Positions 63,181 through 64,000 of a stretch of DNA of 64,000 bases are shown here, one piece after another. This DNA comes from Hydractinia symbiolongicarpus (taxonomy: Eukaryota > Cnidaria > Hydrozoa > Anthoathecata > Hydractiniidae). The position numbers and the translations under genes were made by a program. The stretch lies in assembly GCF_029227915.1 (NCBI RefSeq), contig NC_079876.1:3164001-3228000 (forward strand), given 5' to 3'. The notes beneath the pieces were generated by a model. It searched no databases and had not been told where the DNA came from. It worked only from the letters and a program-made list of their open reading frames with translations. The stretch's first letter is position 1; each line of letters starts with the position of its first letter.

Positions 63181-63891
63181 AACGGTTTTTTAAATTATTT
63201 TTTTACCACTAAAAAGCATGAGACTTGTAGTTTTCAAAAATGTTTTCATTTTTGATGAGACGCTGAATAAAAGAAGTTTAATCGCCGGCAAACGAAAACC
63301 TGCGATTTCCCGTAAATTCCGGACTCGGCCCGTATAGTCAAAAGTATACAAAGAGAGTACCCAGGGTGTAAACTCATTTCCGTAACGATTTTTTAAATTA
63401 TTTTTTCACCACTAAAACGCATGAGACTTGTAGTTTTCAAAAATGTTTTCATTTTTGATGAGACGCTGAATAAAAGAAGTTTAATCGCCGGCAAACGAAA
63501 ACCTGCGATTTCCCGTAAATTCCGGACTCGGCCCGTATAGTCAAAAGTATACAAAGAGAGTACCCAGGGTGTAAACTCATTTCCGTAACGATTTTTTAAA
63601 TTATTTTTTCACCACTAAAACGCATGAGACTTGTAGTTTTCAAAAATGTTTTCATTTTTGATGAGACGCTGAATAAAAGAAGTTTAATCGCCGGCAAACG
63701 AAAACCTGCGATTTCCCGTAAATCCCGGACTCGGCCCGTATAGTCAAAAGTATACAAAGAAAGTACCCAGGGAGTAAACTCATTTCCCAAACGATTTTTT
63801 AAATGATTATTTCACCAGTAAAGCCCATGAGACTTATAGTTTATAAAAATGTGTTCATTTTTGATGAGACGCTGAATAAAAGAAGTTTAAT
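63181..63891 (+). repeat. Single-monomer duplication and chimeric junction
   Basis: AACGGTTTTTTAAATT at 63,181 joins the CTCTGCCCG monomer directly to an AAAAAGCATGAG monomer, skipping the alpha monomer and the TTGCCGGCAAGCG start that lie between them at about 56.1-56.3 and 58.9-59.1 kb. Next, the monomer with GTAAATTCCGG and CATTTCCGTAACG occurs twice in succession (63,312 and 63,515, 203 bp apart), whereas it is single at about 56.4 and 59.26 kb. Confidence 0.84.
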
Positions 63892-63892
63892 C

Positions 63893-64000
63893 GCCGGCAA
63901 ACGAAAACCCGCAATTTCCCGTAAATCCCGGTCTCGGCCCGTATAGTCAAACGTATACAAGGAAAGTACCCAGTGAGTAAACTCATTTCCCTAACGAATT
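63893..64000 (+). repeat. Partial monomer cut by the window end
   Basis: The last monomer starts with GCCGGCAAACG at 63,893 and is cut after 108 bp at CTAACGAATT. It matches the GTCAAACG/CCAGTGAG monomer at about 59,634. The array therefore continues beyond the window. Confidence 0.9.

Larger units (their letters stand above)
1..64000 (+). repeat. Satellite DNA array, ~203-bp tandem monomer, ~315 copies
   Basis: The same unit recurs from the first to the last base. Its phase marker GCCGGCAAAC falls at 1, 204, about 406 and 609, and onward at steps of 202-203 bp. A typical monomer is 203 bp and about 37% GC by hand count (76 of 203). It has a GC-rich first 50 bp (30 of 50) and an AT-rich remainder with T/A tracts. 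All copies lie in one orientation, and I saw no inversion, transposon, microsatellite expansion or unique sequence. Monomers differ by substitutions and small indels that define subfamilies and higher-order repeats. A eukaryotic heterochromatic, possibly centromeric, array is the natural reading, but nothing in the sequence proves a centromere. I do not recognise the family. Confidence 0.97.

Noticed and set aside
1-64000. CRISPR array
   Set aside because: The period is about 203 bp and the whole unit is repeated, with no unique spacers, no short constant repeat and no cas genes.
1-64000. Surface-protein or other tandem-repeat gene
   Set aside because: Period modulo 3 is 2, stops occur in all six frames within each monomer, and indels of one base are tolerated.
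1-64000. tRNA, rRNA, 5S-type or telomeric repeat origin of the monomer
   Set aside because: I saw no tRNA A/B box pair in a proper fold, no rRNA segment and no telomere-type short repeat. Many satellites derive from tRNA or 5S genes, but nothing here supports that.

Overview
The whole 64 kb window is one uninterrupted satellite DNA array. It is built from a tandem monomer of about 203 bp (roughly 315 copies, all in the same orientation). I found no gene, RNA gene, transposon, CRISPR array or non-satellite sequence. A long, gap-free satellite with higher-order repeats (HORs) points to a eukaryotic chromosome, most plausibly (peri)centromeric or other constitutive heterochromatin. I do not recognise the monomer and cannot name the species. 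Monomers are not depleted in CpG (11 per representative monomer against about 7 expected), which is unusual for satellites of genomes with heavy CpG methylation.

Two monomer families can be told apart by linked markers about 20 bp apart. Family alpha has AAAGCCCATGAG followed by TTTTTAAAAATG. Family beta has AAAACGCATGAG followed by TTTTCAAAAATG. They often alternate, giving a 406-bp dimer. Above this lie several levels of HOR with different periods, each a near-exact multiple of about 203 bp.

Layout. About 1-6.63 kb: a 17-monomer HOR (3443 bp), two copies. 6.63-13.8 kb: a mosaic of short HORs (4-mer of 810 bp, 3-mers of 609 bp, 6-mer spacing of 1217 bp). 13.78-14.36 kb: the most diverged monomers in the window, one with a 10-bp deletion. 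14.28-15.9 kb: a dimer HOR (406 bp). 16.0-18.4 kb: a 6-mer HOR (1217 bp). 16.8-57.2 kb: two near-identical tandem copies of a unit of about 20.1-20.3 kb (about 99-100 monomers). These contain 16-mer (3246 bp) and 11-mer (2232 bp) repeats. They differ by whole-monomer insertions or duplications (406, 406 and 609 bp) plus scattered single-base changes. 55.9-61.6 kb: a 14-mer HOR (2840 bp), two copies, which contains monomers of the type otherwise seen only in the first 14 kb. 61.6-64 kb: more array, ending inside a monomer.

The open frames in the array are by-products of the monomer. They are about 64 codons long, on the minus strand, mostly start at TTG and end at a TAA present in nearly every monomer. 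The monomer length is not a multiple of three. What is of interest here is the array's architecture and history (in-register unequal exchange, recent 20-kb amplification, chimeric junction monomers), together with monomer features such as a short dyad, high CpG and a GC-rich core. There is no protein-coding system.
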